A stretch of 64,000 bases of DNA from Peronospora farinosa (lineage: Eukaryota > Oomycota > Peronosporomycetes > Peronosporales > Peronosporaceae): positions 558,001 to 622,000 of the forward strand of contig CANTFK010000666.1 in NCBI GenBank assembly GCA_947646735.1. Reading direction: 5' to 3'. Below the pieces are notes generated by a model that worked only from the letters and a program-made list of their open reading frames with translations, had not been told where the DNA came from and searched no databases. Shown piece by piece: positions 12,633 through 23,367 of the stretch (positions within the stretch are counted from its first letter, which is position 1; every line of letters begins with the position of its first letter). A program made the translations under genes and the position numbers.

Positions 12633-12714
12633 GTCAGTTTGCCCGAGTGGTCTAAGGGGTTACGTTCAGGTCGTAATGTTTTCGAACGCGTGGGTTCAAA
12701 TCCCACAGCTGACA
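12633..12714 (+). tRNA. tRNA-Leu(CAG), copy 24
   Basis: Same as copy 1. A-type spacer that also carries the gattggTag change seen in unit 23, so the private mutation crosses the C/A types (a sign of conversion or recombination). Confidence 0.97.
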
Positions 12715-13176
12715 AATCCTTTGCTGCCACCACAACAAAATCCTGCCACGCCTGCTCACACGCTGTCGTTTCTGCTGCTGTTTGCTGGTCTCATACTCCA
12801 AGACACCATCACGGCTGATGGTCCGTCGTCGTTCATTCCACCAAGCAGCTCAACATTTGCTTGACACCTTGCCGACGACTTTGGTTATGTGTTGCCTCAT
12901 CATTGAGCTCATAGACGATTGGTAGATAGCCGTAATATTCGGGAGGCAGCAGCAGGCTGAAGCGCATGGTGAATGTGATGGATGACGCAAGAAAGATGTC
13001 AAATTGTACGGTGATGTGAGTCGAAGGCAGGTGTCGGTGCGTACTGCCCGATTGTGTGTGGCCTGTGTGGGGGTCCGTGTAGGACGGTGTATGCGTATTA
13101 GACTTTGTACGTCATTGGTGTCTAGAATACTGTAAATTCGTTTTTTGTGATGTGTGGTGATGATAGTGGCGAGCCT

Positions 13177-13258
13177 GTCAGTTTGCCCGAGTGGTCTAAG
13201 GGGTTACGTTCAGGTCGTAATGTTTTCGAACGCGTGGGTTCAAATCCCACAGCTGACA
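13177..13258 (+). tRNA. tRNA-Leu(CAG), copy 25
   Basis: Same as copy 1. First short unit, 479 bp to the next copy; its replaced segment reads tagtcaacaccaccaaag. A-type spacer. Confidence 0.97.
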
Positions 13259-13655
13259 AATCCTTTGCTGCCACCACAACAAAATCCTGCCACGCCTGCT
13301 CACACGCTGTCGTTTCTGCTGCTGTTTGCTGGTCTCATACTCCAAGACACCATCACGGCTGATGGTCCGTCGTCGTAGTCAACACCACCAAAGATGATTG
13401 GCAGATAGCCGTAATATTCGGGATGCAGCAGCAGGCTGAAGCGCATGGTGAATGTGATGGATGACGCAAGAAAGATGTCAAATTGTACGGTGATGTGAGT
13501 CGAAGGCAGGTGTCGGTGCGTACTGCCCGATTGTGTGTGGCCTGTGTGGGGGTCCGTGTAGGACGGTGTATGCGTATTAGACTTTGTACGTCATTGGTGT
13601 CTAGAATACTGTAAATTCGTTTTTTGTGATGTGTGGTGATGATAGTGGCGAGCCT

Positions 13656-13737
13656 GTCAGTTTGCCCGAGTGGTCTAAGGGGTTACGTTCAGGTCGTAAT
13701 GTTTTCGAACGCGTGGGTTCAAATCCCACAGCTGACA
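13656..13737 (+). tRNA. tRNA-Leu(CAG), copy 26
   Basis: Same as copy 1. Short unit, 478 bp to the next copy; C-type spacer. Confidence 0.97.
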
Positions 13738-14133
13738 AATCCTTTGCTGCCACCACAACAAAATCCTGCCACGCCTGCTCACACGCTGTCGTTTCTGCTG
13801 CTGTTTGCTGGTCTCATCCTCCAAGACACCATCACGGCTGATGGTCCGTCGTCGGTCAACCCACCAAACAGATGATTGGCAGATAGCCGTAATATTCGGG
13901 ATGCAGCAGCAGGCTGAAGCGCGTGGTGGAGGTGATGGATGACGCAAGAAAGATGTCAAATTGTACGGTGATGTGAGTCGAAGGCAGGTGTCGGTGCGTA
14001 CTGCCCGATTGTGTGTGGCCTGTGTGGGGGTCCGTGTAGGACGGTGTATGCGTATTAGACTTTGTACGTCATTGGTGTCTAGAATACTGTAAATTCGTTT
14101 TTTGTGATGTGTGGTGATGATAGTGGCGAGCCT

Positions 14134-14215
14134 GTCAGTTTGCCCGAGTGGTCTAAGGGGTTACGTTCAGGTCGTAATGTTTTCGAACGCGTGGGTTCAA
14201 ATCCCACAGCTGACA
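14134..14215 (+). tRNA. tRNA-Leu(CAG), copy 27
   Basis: Same as copy 1. Long unit (544 bp); A-type spacer. Confidence 0.97.
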
Positions 14216-14677
14216 AATCCTTTGCTGCCACCACAACAAAATCCTGCCACGCCTGCTCACACGCTGTCGTTTCTGCTGCTGTTTGCTGGTCTCATACTCC
14301 AAGACACCATCACGGCTGATGGTCCGTCGTCGTTCATTCCACCAAGCAGCTCAACATTTGCTTGACACCTTGCCGACGACTTTGGTTATGTGTTGCCTCA
14401 TCATTGAGCTCATAGACGATTGGCAGATAGCCGTAATATTCGGGAGGCAGCAGCAGGCTGAAGCGCATGGTGAATGTGATGGATGACGCAAGAAAGATGT
14501 CAAATTGTACGGTGATGTGAGTCGAAGGCAGGTGTCGGTGCGTACTGCCCGATTGTGTGTGGCCTGTGTGGGGGTCCGTGTAGGACGGTGTATGCGTATT
14601 AGACTTTGTACGTCATTGGTGTCTAGAATACTGTAAATTCGTTTTTTGTGATGTGTGGTGATGATAGTGGCGAGCCT

Positions 14678-14759
14678 GTCAGTTTGCCCGAGTGGTCTAA
14701 GGGGTTACGTTCAGGTCGTAATGTTTTCGAACGCGTGGGTTCAAATCCCACAGCTGACA
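14678..14759 (+). tRNA. tRNA-Leu(CAG), copy 28
   Basis: Same as copy 1. Short unit (476 bp); A-type spacer. Confidence 0.97.
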
Positions 14760-15153
14760 AATCCTTTGCTGCCACCACAACAAAATCCTGCCACGCCTGC
14801 TCACACGCTGTCGTTTCTGCTGCTGTTTGCTGGTCTCATACTCCAAGACACCATCACGGCTGATGGTCCGTCGTCGGTCAACCCACCAAAGATGATTGGC
14901 AGATAGCCGTAATATTCGGGATGCAGCAGCAGGCTGAAGCGCGTGGTGGAGGTGATGGATGACGCAAGAAAGATGTCAAATTGTACGGTGATGTGAGTCG
15001 AAGGCAGGTGTCGGTGCGTACTGCCCGATTGTGTGTGGCCTGTGTGGGGGTCCGTGTAGGACGGTGTATGCGTATTAGACTTTGTACGTCATTGGTGTCT
15101 AGAATACTGTAAATTCGTTTTTTGTGATGTGTGGTGATGATAGAGGCGAGCCT

Positions 15154-15235
15154 GTCAGTTTGCCCGAGTGGTCTAAGGGGTTACGTTCAGGTCGTAATGT
15201 TTTCGAACGCGTGGGTTCAAATCCCACAGCTGACA
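15154..15235 (+). tRNA. tRNA-Leu(CAG), copy 29
   Basis: tRNA same as copy 1; upstream T-to-A change (gatagAgg) shared with copy 37. Unit of 492 bp with its own short insert (aagcaaaccccacccacc); C-type spacer. Confidence 0.97.
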
Positions 15236-15645
15236 AATCCTTTGCTGCCACCACAACAAAATCCTGCCACGCCTGCTCACACGCTGTCGTTTCTGCTGCT
15301 GTTTGCTGGTCTCATCCTCCAAGACACCATCACGGCTGATGGTCCGTCGTCGGTCAACCCACCAAGCAAACCCCACCCACCAGATGATTGGCAGATAGCC
15401 GTAATATTCGGGATGCAGCAGCAGGCTGAAGCGCGTGGTGGAGGTGATGGATGACGCAAGAAAGATGTCAAATTGTACGGTGATGTGAGTCGAAGGCAGG
15501 TGTCGGTGCGTACTGCCCGATTGTGTGTGGCCTGTGTGGGGGTCCGTGTAGGACGGTGTATGCGTATTAGACTTTGTACGTCATTGGTGTCTAGAATACT
15601 GTAAATTCGTTTTTTGTGATGTGTGGTGATGATAGTGGCGAGCCT

Positions 15646-15727
15646 GTCACTTTGCCCGAGTGGTCTAAGGGGTTACGTTCAGGTCGTAATGTTTTCGAAC
15701 GCGTGGGCTCAAATCCCACAGCTGACA
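15646..15727 (+). tRNA. tRNA-Leu(CAG), copy 30, two changes
   Basis: Acceptor position 5 is C instead of G, which breaks a pair. The first T-loop base is C instead of T (B box GGCTCAAATCC). Both are expected to weaken folding or transcription, so this may be a decaying copy. Long unit; A-type spacer. Confidence 0.85.
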
Positions 15728-16189
15728 AATCCTTTGCTGCCACCACAACAAAATCCTGCCACGCCTGCTCACACGCTGTCGTTTCTGCTGCTGTTTGCTG
15801 GTCTCATACTCCAAGACACCATCACGGCTGATGGTCCGTCGTCGTTCATTCCACCAAGCAGCTCAACATTTGCTTGACACCTTGCCGACGACTTTGGTTA
15901 TGTGTTGCCTCATCATTGAGCTCATAGACGATTGGCAGATAGCCGTAATATTCGGGAGGCAGCAGCAGGCTGAAGCGCATGGTGAATGTGATGGATGACG
16001 CAAGAAAGATGTCAAATTGTACGGTGATGTGAGTCGAAGGCAGGTGTCGGTGCGTACTGCCCGATTGTGTGTGGCCTGTGTGGGGGTCCGTGTAGGACGG
16101 TGTATGCGTATTAGACTTTGTACGTCATTGGTGTCTAGAATACTGTAAATTCGTTTTTTGTGATGTGTGGTGATGATAGTGGCGAGCCT

Positions 16190-16271
16190 GTCAGTTTGCC
16201 CGAGTGGTCTAAGGGGTTACGTTCAGGTCGTAATGTTTTCGAACGCGTGGGTTCAAATCCCACAGCTGACA
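16190..16271 (+). tRNA. tRNA-Leu(CAG), copy 31
   Basis: Same as copy 1. Short unit (476 bp); A-type spacer. Confidence 0.97.
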
Positions 16272-16665
16272 AATCCTTTGCTGCCACCACAACAAAATCC
16301 TGCCACGCCTGCTCACACGCTGTCGTTTCTGCTGCTGTTTGCTGGTCTCATACTCCAAGACACCATCACGGCTGATGGTCCGTCGTCGGTCAACCCACCA
16401 AAGATGATTGGCAGATAGCCGTAATATTCGGGATGCAGCAGCAGGCTGAAGCGCATGGTGAATGTGATGGATGACGCAAGAAAGATGTCAAATTGTACGG
16501 TGATGTGAGTCGAAGGCAGGTGTCGGTGCGTACTGCCCGATTGTGTGTGGCCTGTGTGGGGGTCCGTGTAGGACGGTGTATGCGTATTAGACTTTGTACG
16601 TCATTGGTGTCTAGAATACTGTAAATTCGTTTTTTGTGATGTGTGGTGATGATAGTGGCGAGCCT

Positions 16666-16747
16666 GTCAGTTTGCCCGAGTGGTCTAAGGGGTTACGTTC
16701 AGGTCGTAATGTTTTCGAACGCGTGGGCTCAAATCCCACAGCTGACA
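16666..16747 (+). tRNA. tRNA-Leu(CAG), copy 32, T-loop change
   Basis: Carries the same T54-to-C change as copy 30 (GGCTCAAATCC) but a normal acceptor stem. Short unit (476 bp); C-type spacer. Confidence 0.88.
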
Positions 16748-17141
16748 AATCCTTTGCTGCCACCACAACAAAATCCTGCCACGCCTGCTCACACGCTGTC
16801 GTTTCTGCTGCTGTTTGCTGGTCTCATCCTCCAAGACACCATCACGGCTGATGGTCCGTCGTCGGTCAACCCACCAAAGATGATTGGCAGATAGCCGTAA
16901 TATTCGGGATGCAGCAGCAGGCTGAAGCGCGTGGTGGAGGTGATGGATGACGCAAGAAAGATGTCAAATTGTACGGTGATGTGAGTCGAAGGCAGGTGTC
17001 GGTGCGTACTGCCCGATTGTGTGTGGCCTGTGTGGGGGTCCGTGTAGGACGGTGTATGCGTATTAGACTTTGTACGTCATTGGTGTCTAGAATACTGTAA
17101 ATTCGTTTTTTGTGATGTGTGGTGATGATAGTGGCGAGCCT

Positions 17142-17223
17142 GTCAGTTTGCCCGAGTGGTCTAAGGGGTTACGTTCAGGTCGTAATGTTTTCGAACGCGT
17201 GGGTTCAAATCCCACAGCTGACA
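17142..17223 (+). tRNA. tRNA-Leu(CAG), copy 33
   Basis: Same as copy 1. Long unit, A-type, but with the gcgtggtggagg tail typical of short units: a mosaic. Confidence 0.97.
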
Positions 17224-17685
17224 AATCCTTTGCTGCCACCACAACAAAATCCTGCCACGCCTGCTCACACGCTGTCGTTTCTGCTGCTGTTTGCTGGTCT
17301 CATACTCCAAGACACCATCACGGCTGATGGTCCGTCGTCGTTCATTCCACCAAGCAGCTCAACATTTGCTTGACACCTTGCCGACGACTTTGGTTATGTG
17401 TTGCCTCATCATTGAGCTCATAGACGATTGGCAGATAGCCGTAATATTCGGGAGGCAGCAGCAGGCTGAAGCGCGTGGTGGAGGTGATGGATGACGCAAG
17501 AAAGATGTCAAATTGTACGGTGATGTGAGTCGAAGGCAGGTGTCGGTGCGTACTGCCCGATTGTGTGTGGCCTGTGTGGGGGTCCGTGTAGGACGGTGTA
17601 TGCGTATTAGACTTTGTACGTCATTGGTGTCTAGAATACTGTAAATTCGTTTTTTGTGATGTGTGGTGATGATAGTGGCGAGCCT

Positions 17686-17767
17686 GTCAGTTTGCCCGAG
17701 TGGTCTAAGGGGTTACGTTCAGGTCGTAATGTTTTCGAACGCGTGGGTTCAAATCCCACAGCTGACA
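17686..17767 (+). tRNA. tRNA-Leu(CAG), copy 34
   Basis: Same as copy 1. Long unit; A-type spacer. Confidence 0.97.
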
Positions 17768-18229
17768 AATCCTTTGCTGCCACCACAACAAAATCCTGCC
17801 ACGCCTGCTCACACGCTGTCGTTTCTGCTGCTGTTTGCTGGTCTCATACTCCAAGACACCATCACGGCTGATGGTCCGTCGTCGTTCATTCCACCAAGCA
17901 GCTCAACATTTGCTTGACACCTTGCCGACGACTTTGGTTATGTGTTGCCTCATCATTGAGCTCATAGACGATTGGCAGATAGCCGTAATATTCGGGAGGC
18001 AGCAGCAGGCTGAAGCGCATGGTGAATGTGATGGATGACGCAAGAAAGATGTCAAATTGTACGGTGATGTGAGTCGAAGGCAGGTGTCGGTGCGTACTGC
18101 CCGATTGTGTGTGGCCTGTGTGGGGGTCCGTGTAGGACGGTGTATGCGTATTAGACTTTGTACGTCATTGGTGTCTAGAATACTGTAAATTCGTTTTTTG
18201 TGATGTGTGGTGATGATAGTGGCGAGCCT

Positions 18230-18311
18230 GTCAGTTTGCCCGAGTGGTCTAAGGGGTTACGTTCAGGTCGTAATGTTTTCGAACGCGTGGGTTCAAATCC
18301 CACAGCTGACA
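18230..18311 (+). tRNA. tRNA-Leu(CAG), copy 35
   Basis: Same as copy 1. Long unit; A-type spacer with a C-to-T change (cctgTcacg) shared with unit 39. Confidence 0.97.
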
Positions 18312-18773
18312 AATCCTTTGCTGCCACCACAACAAAATCCTGTCACGCCTGCTCACACGCTGTCGTTTCTGCTGCTGTTTGCTGGTCTCATACTCCAAGA
18401 CACCATCACGGCTGATGGTCCGTCGTCGTTCATTCCACCAAGCAGCTCAACATTTGCTTGACACCTTGCCGACGACTTTGGTTATGTGTTGCCTCATCAT
18501 TGAGCTCATAGACGATTGGCAGATAGCCGTAATATTCGGGAGGCAGCAGCAGGCTGAAGCGCATGGTGAATGTGATGGATGACGCAAGAAAGATGTCAAA
18601 TTGTACGGTGATGTGAGTCGAAGGCAGGTGTCGGTGCGTACTGCCCGATTGTGTGTGGCCTGTGTGGGGGTCCGTGTAGGACGGTGTATGCGTATTAGAC
18701 TTTGTACGTCATTGGTGTCTAGAATACTGTAAATTCGTTTTTTGTGATGTGTGGTGATGATAGTGGCGAGCCT

Positions 18774-18855
18774 GTCAGTTTGCCCGAGTGGTCTAAGGGG
18801 TTACGTTCAGGTCGTAATGTTTTCGAACGCGTGGGTTCAAATCCCACAGCTGACA
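18774..18855 (+). tRNA. tRNA-Leu(CAG), copy 36
   Basis: Same as copy 1. Long unit; A-type spacer. Confidence 0.97.
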
Positions 18856-19317
18856 AATCCTTTGCTGCCACCACAACAAAATCCTGCCACGCCTGCTCAC
18901 ACGCTGTCGTTTCTGCTGCTGTTTGCTGGTCTCATACTCCAAGACACCATCACGGCTGATGGTCCGTCGTCGTTCATTCCACCAAGCAGCTCAACATTTG
19001 CTTGACACCTTGCCGACGACTTTGGTTATGTGTTGCCTCATCATTGAGCTCATAGACGATTGGCAGATAGCCGTAATATTCGGGAGGCAGCAGCAGGCTG
19101 AAGCGCATGGTGAATGTGATGGATGACGCAAGAAAGATGTCAAATTGTACGGTGATGTGAGTCGAAGGCAGGTGTCGGTGCGTACTGCCCGATTGTGTGT
19201 GGCCTGTGTGGGGGTCCGTGTAGGACGGTGTATGCGTATTAGACTTTGTACGTCATTGGTGTCTAGAATACTGTAAATTCGTTTTTTGTGATGTGTGGTG
19301 ATGATAGAGGCGAGCCT

Positions 19318-19399
19318 GTCAGTTTGCCCGAGTGGTCTAAGGGGTTACGTTCAGGTCGTAATGTTTTCGAACGCGTGGGTTCAAATCCCACAGCTGACA
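19318..19399 (+). tRNA. tRNA-Leu(CAG), copy 37
   Basis: tRNA same as copy 1, with gatagAgg upstream. Unit of 541 bp with a small spacer change (gattgggaagcc). Confidence 0.97.
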
Positions 19400-19858
19400 A
19401 ATCCTTTGCTGCCACCACAACAAAATCCTGCCACGCCTGCTCACACGCTGTCGTTTCTGCTGCTGTTTGCTGGTCTCATACTCCAAGACACCATCACGGC
19501 TGATGGTCCGTCGTCGTTCATTCCACCAAGCAGCTCAACATTTGCTTGACACCTTGCCGACGACTTTGGTTATGTGTTGCCTCATCATTGAGCTCATAGA
19601 CGATTGGGAAGCCGTAATATTCGGGAGGCAGCAGCAGGCTGAAGCGCATGGTGAATGTGATGGATGACGCAAGAAAGATGTCAAATTGTACGGTGATGTG
19701 AGTCGAAGGCAGGTGTCGGTGCGTACTGCCCGATTGTGTGTGGCCTGTGTGGGGGTCCGTGTAGGACGGTGTATGCGTATTAGACTTTGTACGTCATTGG
19801 TGTCTAGAATACTGTAAATTCGTTTTTTGTGATGTGTGGTGATGATAGTGGCGAGCCT

Positions 19859-19939
19859 GTCAGTTGCCCGAGTGGTCTAAGGGGTTACGTTCAGGTCGTA
19901 ATGTTTTCGAACGCGTTGGTTCAAATCCCACAGCTGACA
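19859..19939 (+). tRNA. tRNA-Leu(CAG), copy 38, probably defective
   Basis: 81 nt. One T is missing after the acceptor strand (position 8 region), and a G-to-T change in the T stem (GTTGG against CCCAC) breaks a pair. An extra A follows the gene. Unit of 484 bp. Likely a decaying copy. Confidence 0.75.
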
Positions 19940-20342
19940 AAATCCTTTGCTGCCACCACAACAAAATCCTGCCACGCCTGCTCACACGCTGTCGTTTCTG
20001 CTGCTGTTTGCTGGTCTCATACTCCAAGACACCATCACGGCTGATGGTCCGTCGTCGGTCAACCCACCAACATACCCCAGATGATTGGCAGATAGCCGTA
20101 ATATTCGGGAGGCAGCAGCAGGCTGAAGCGCATGGTGAATGTGATGGATGACGCAAGAAAGATGTCAAATTGTACGGTGATGTGAGTCGAAGGCAGGTGT
20201 CGGTGCGTACTGCCCGATTGTGTGTGGCCTGTGTGGGGGTCCGTGTAGGACGGTGTATGCGTATTAGACTTTGTACGTCATTGGTGTCTAGAATACTGTA
20301 AATTCGTTTTTTGTGATGTGTGGTGATGATAGTGGCGAGCCT

Positions 20343-20421
20343 GTCAGTTTGCCCGAGTCTAAGGGGTTACGTTCAGGTCGTAATGTTTTCGAACGCGTGG
20401 GTTCAAATCCCACAGCTGACA
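20343..20421 (+). tRNA. tRNA-Leu(CAG), copy 39, probably defective
   Basis: 79 nt. Three bases are deleted in the D loop (GAGTCTAA instead of GAGTGGTCTAA). This removes the conserved GG pair needed for the D-loop/T-loop contact and damages the A box. Unit of 540 bp; A-type spacer. Confidence 0.75.
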
Positions 20422-20882
20422 AATCCTTTGCTGCCACCACAACAAAATCCTGTCACGCCTGCTCACACGCTGTCGTTTCTGCTGCTGTTTGCTGGTCTCA
20501 TACTCCAAGACACCATCACGGCTGATGGTCCGTCGTCGTTCATTCCACCAAGCAGCTCAACATTTGCTTGACACCTTGCCGACGACTTTGGTTATGTGTT
20601 GCCTCATCATTGAGCTCATAGACGATTGGAGATAGCCGTAATATTCGGGAGGCAGCAGCAGGCTGAAGCGCATGGTGGAGGTGATGGATGACGCAAGAAA
20701 GGTGTCAAATTGTACGATGATGTGAGTCGAAGGCAGGTGTCGGTGCGTACTGCCCGATTGTGTGTGGCCTGTGTGGGGGTCCGTGTAGGACGGTGTATGC
20801 GTATTAGACTTTGTACGTCATTGGTGTCTAGAATACTGTAAATTCGTTTTTTGTGATGTGTGGTGATGATAGTGGCGAGCCT

Positions 20883-20964
20883 GTCAGTTTGCCCGAGTGG
20901 TCTAAGGGGTTACGTTCAGGTCGTAATGTTTTCGAACGCGTGGGTTCAAATCCCACAGCTGACA
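20883..20964 (+). tRNA. tRNA-Leu(CAG), copy 40, last complete copy
   Basis: Same as copy 1, although it sits between two damaged neighbours. Short unit (476 bp); C-type spacer. Confidence 0.97.
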
Positions 20965-21358
20965 AATCCTTTGCTGCCACCACAACAAAATCCTGCCACG
21001 CCTGCTCACACGCTGTCGTTTCTGCTGCTGTTTGCTGGTCTCATCCTCCAAGACACCATCACGGCTGATGGTCCGTCGTCGGTCAACCCACCAAAGATGA
21101 TTGGCAGATAGCCGTAATATTCGGGATGCAGCAGCAGGCTGAAGCGCGTGGTGGAGGTGATGGATGACGCAAGAAAGATGTCAAATTGTACGGTGATGTG
21201 AGTCGAAGGCAGGTGTCGGTGCGTACTGCCCGATTGTGTGTGGCCTGTGTGGGGGTCCGTGTAGGACGGTGTATGCGTATTAGACTTTGTACGTCATTGG
21301 TGTCTAGAATACTGTAAATTCGTTTTTTGTGATGTGTGGTGATGATAGTGGCGAGCCT

Positions 21359-21418
21359 GTCAGTTTGCCCGAGTGGTCTAAGGGGTTACGTTCAGGTCGT
21401 AATGTTTTTAAACGCGTT
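21359..21418 (+). pseudogene. Truncated tRNA-Leu, copy 41, at the array/retrotransposon junction
   Basis: Follows the tRNA through the acceptor 5' strand, D arm, anticodon arm and variable arm, with TTTAAAC in place of TTCGAAC. It then breaks off before the T arm and runs directly into antisense retrotransposon sequence. The 3' acceptor strand and the B box are missing, so the gene cannot be functional. Confidence 0.93.
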
Positions 21419-21419
21419 C

Positions 21420-22409
21420 CACTGGACAAGGGTGTGGAGTTCACTAACCGGTGGGCCAACAGCCTTCCAGCAAGGAATCGCGTGTTCCCTTCCGCGTCCA
21501 CCAACACAGGTGGCGCCCGATAGGAGTGACGATTACACCCACCTACTCGCGGCTGCCTACCCTGCTGCTGCTCAGTCGCAGGTTGAGACCGCTGTGCTGA
21601 AGAGGCAGGTGACAGATCTCGAGAGTCAAGTCTCGCGACTGACCTCGTATCTGCGCGATGTGAGGGCGAGGGATCGTCAGGGGTATGACCGCCTGAAGAC
21701 CCGTTTGGACATCTTAGAGCGACTGGTGATGAGAGACCCGCGTCAAGCGCGGAGTCCTCCTCGATCACCGAGTCCTCTATCGCCTCTTTCATACACGGGG
21801 AGCCTCTCGGCTTCCTCGTCGCCTGATCGGTCGCGACGCTCGGCTCACAGTCGACGTCACCATCGGTCTCGTTAGACCGATGTGGATATGTGATCTCTTC
21901 TGGATCAACATACCGTTTCAGACGACCCACGTAAAATACGGGGTGCGTCTTCATATACGGTGGGAGAGTGAGTCTATAATTTAGGTCTCCAACTTCTTCA
22001 ACCACTGTAAAGGGCCCAATGAATCGGGGCAATAGCTTAGTAGTACCACCAGGTAGTACAGGAATTTCATGTTTAGGCAGGGTAGCAGTACGCAATAGCA
22101 CTTTGTCCCCAACACTAAAGTGTTCATTGTTTTTGCGACCATGCTGGTCTGCATTGTTTTTGCTTGTTCTTTGCGCTTGCCATCGCGTAACGGACTATAC
22201 GCGTGATGGCTAATCGCTCATCCACATAGCGCTGAGCTTCGCTCACGCTTTTAGCATCCAGCTCGCCGATGACGCCTCCAAGAGGTCGTTCATGGGTCGA
22301 CGCTGTTTACAACACTACAGTGTTATCGTCAGGGAGCACTGGCATTTATTGCCGTGCCTCCTCTGTGACACCTATAGGTGCCGTTACCACTGATAAACTA
22401 GCAGTGTCA
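21420..22409 (-). pseudogene. Element 1 integrase C-terminal part and start of chromodomain region
   Basis: The open frame at 21304-22101 begins in the conserved module GDKVLLRTATLPKHE and continues to PRFIGPFTVVEEV (the GPF/GPY motif of Gypsy integrases) and THPVFYVGRLKRYVDPEE. A long polar linker then leads to PPVLVDAEGNTRF-x-x-RLLAHR, the lead-in to a chromodomain (compare PPPALFDAQGNLQF in element 3). It diverges after this point, and the last codons of the open frame are antisense tRNA. Between 22101 and 22409 the sequence still resembles the family (AKSVSEAQRYVDERLAI) but holds a stop and at least one frameshift near 22460. Inactive remnant. Confidence 0.85.
21430..21875 (+). pseudogene. 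Antisense ORF of element 1 (5'-truncated), coiled coil plus Ser/Pro/Arg-rich tail
   Basis: Open on the strand opposite to pol, overlapping the integrase C-terminal linker. About residues 60-110 of the open frame form a heptad-rich coiled coil (ETAVLKRQVTDLESQVSRL then RLKTRLDILERLV). A tail rich in SP and RS pairs follows and ends RRHHRSR-stop. The 5' part is missing because the element is cut at the tRNA junction. The coil resembles the C-terminal coil of the antisense frame in element 3 (RMQGQLDMLAQML), and both stop opposite the same pol landmark, the RY-x-DP motif that follows the integrase GPF segment. Function unknown; it could still be a shadow of the pol linker. Confidence 0.5.
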
Positions 22410-23367
22410 CTAGGGCGACCTTGGCCCTTTTTGGCATTTGCACCGAGCGAAGTGAGGGGTCCCCCCAATAAGACTCGGTCTGTGTACAAACGAGACTGGA
22501 GTTCGAGGATGACGCATTCCGTTATTGTAAAACGGTGTGGCACCCGTACTGCCGTGAACACTGTTATTAATAGCGAATTTCACGAATGGCAATTGCTTGC
22601 TCCATTCTTTAGGAGTCGCTATTGTACGCAACACATCCGCCACGACTCGATTGGCCCGTTCTGTTTGGCCATCGGTCTGGGGATGATCAGCGGTTGACAT
22701 GTGGAGCTTGCTACCCAGCAGCTCGAACACATGTCGCCAAAACCCCGACGTAAAACGCGGATCCCGGTCCGATACTATGGACTCGGGCATCCCGTGTAGT
22801 CGATACACGTGATCCAGAAACAAGAAAGCAGCCTCTTTTCCTGAAATGTTGGTGTTACATGGTGCTAAATGCACCATTTTGCTCAGTCTGTCTACAAATA
22901 CGACGATCCCCGTCCTACCTTTATGATCAGGCGGTAAACCAAACATGAAGTCCAAACTGACCAACTTCCAACATTCAGTTGGAATCGGCAGTGGCTTCAG
23001 TAACGCACTGTTCGAAGGTGCAGGCTTTATACGCTGACACTCTTCGCAAGAGCGAATATAGTTGGCCACCCACCGGTATAGGTGGGGCCACCAAAATTCC
23101 TCTGACACTCGTAAGAATGTCTTTTCACGGCCCAGATGGCCACTAGATGGCGCATCATGGCACTCGTGAAGTATCATCAGCTTGAGATCTGTGTCATGAG
23201 GGACATAAACTCTTAAGGGATCGCAGGGTGACAGTTGATGACATAATAGTCCATCGCTGTAACTAATTTAAAAAAGCTTCGCTTTGAGGTGCGACGGAAA
23301 GGTGACCTTTCGTCCACCAAAATGATCCAACAGCAGGCGACAATGTTCGTCCTGACTGTAATAATCC
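22410..23367 (-). pseudogene. Element 1 integrase: zinc-binding and catalytic core
   Basis: Begins immediately at the element 2 insertion with DYYSQDEHCRLLLDHF. It then carries an H-H-C-C zinc module (HECHDAPSSGHLG ... CEECQRIK) and a DDE core: Asp in SLDFMFGLP, Asp in VSDRDPRF, Glu in DGQTERANR. One stop interrupts the lead-in near 23266, and a frameshift near 22460 separates it from the C-terminal part. The DDE triad is still present although the gene is split in two by element 2 (the upstream half is at 35982-37377). Confidence 0.9.
23364..23367. repeat. Target-site duplication atcc, left copy of element 2
   Basis: Matches atcc at 35978-35981 directly after the right LTR. Removing one copy together with element 2 makes the flanking pol codons read on without a gap. 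Confidence 0.9.

Larger units (their letters stand above)
1..21420 (+). repeat. Tandem array of tRNA-Leu(CAG) units, 40 complete copies plus one truncated
   Basis: Direct repeats with a period of exactly 544 bp for most units (545 between copies 6 and 7), each holding one tRNA-Leu on the plus strand. The first base of the window is already inside a unit, so the array continues to the left. From copy 25 onward units of 476, 478, 479, 484 and 492 bp are mixed with units of 540-544 bp. The short units replace a stretch of about 90 bp downstream of the tRNA with a 20-40 bp alternative that begins ggtcaaccc. A C/A difference about 104 bp after the tRNA (catCctcc or catActcc) separates two spacer types that alternate irregularly, which suggests unequal exchange and local conversion. 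Short open frames recur in every unit but overlap the tRNA and are not credible genes. Assembly collapse or expansion of copy number cannot be judged from sequence alone. Confidence 0.97.

Noticed and set aside
1..21420. Recurrent open frames of 67-84 codons in each array unit
   Set aside because: They overlap the tRNA, occur only because the unit is repeated, start from weak codons in some cases, and resemble no protein family.
1..21420. CRISPR-like or satellite interpretation of the direct repeats
   Set aside because: Units are 544 bp with no short repeat and unique spacer structure; each holds a foldable tRNA.
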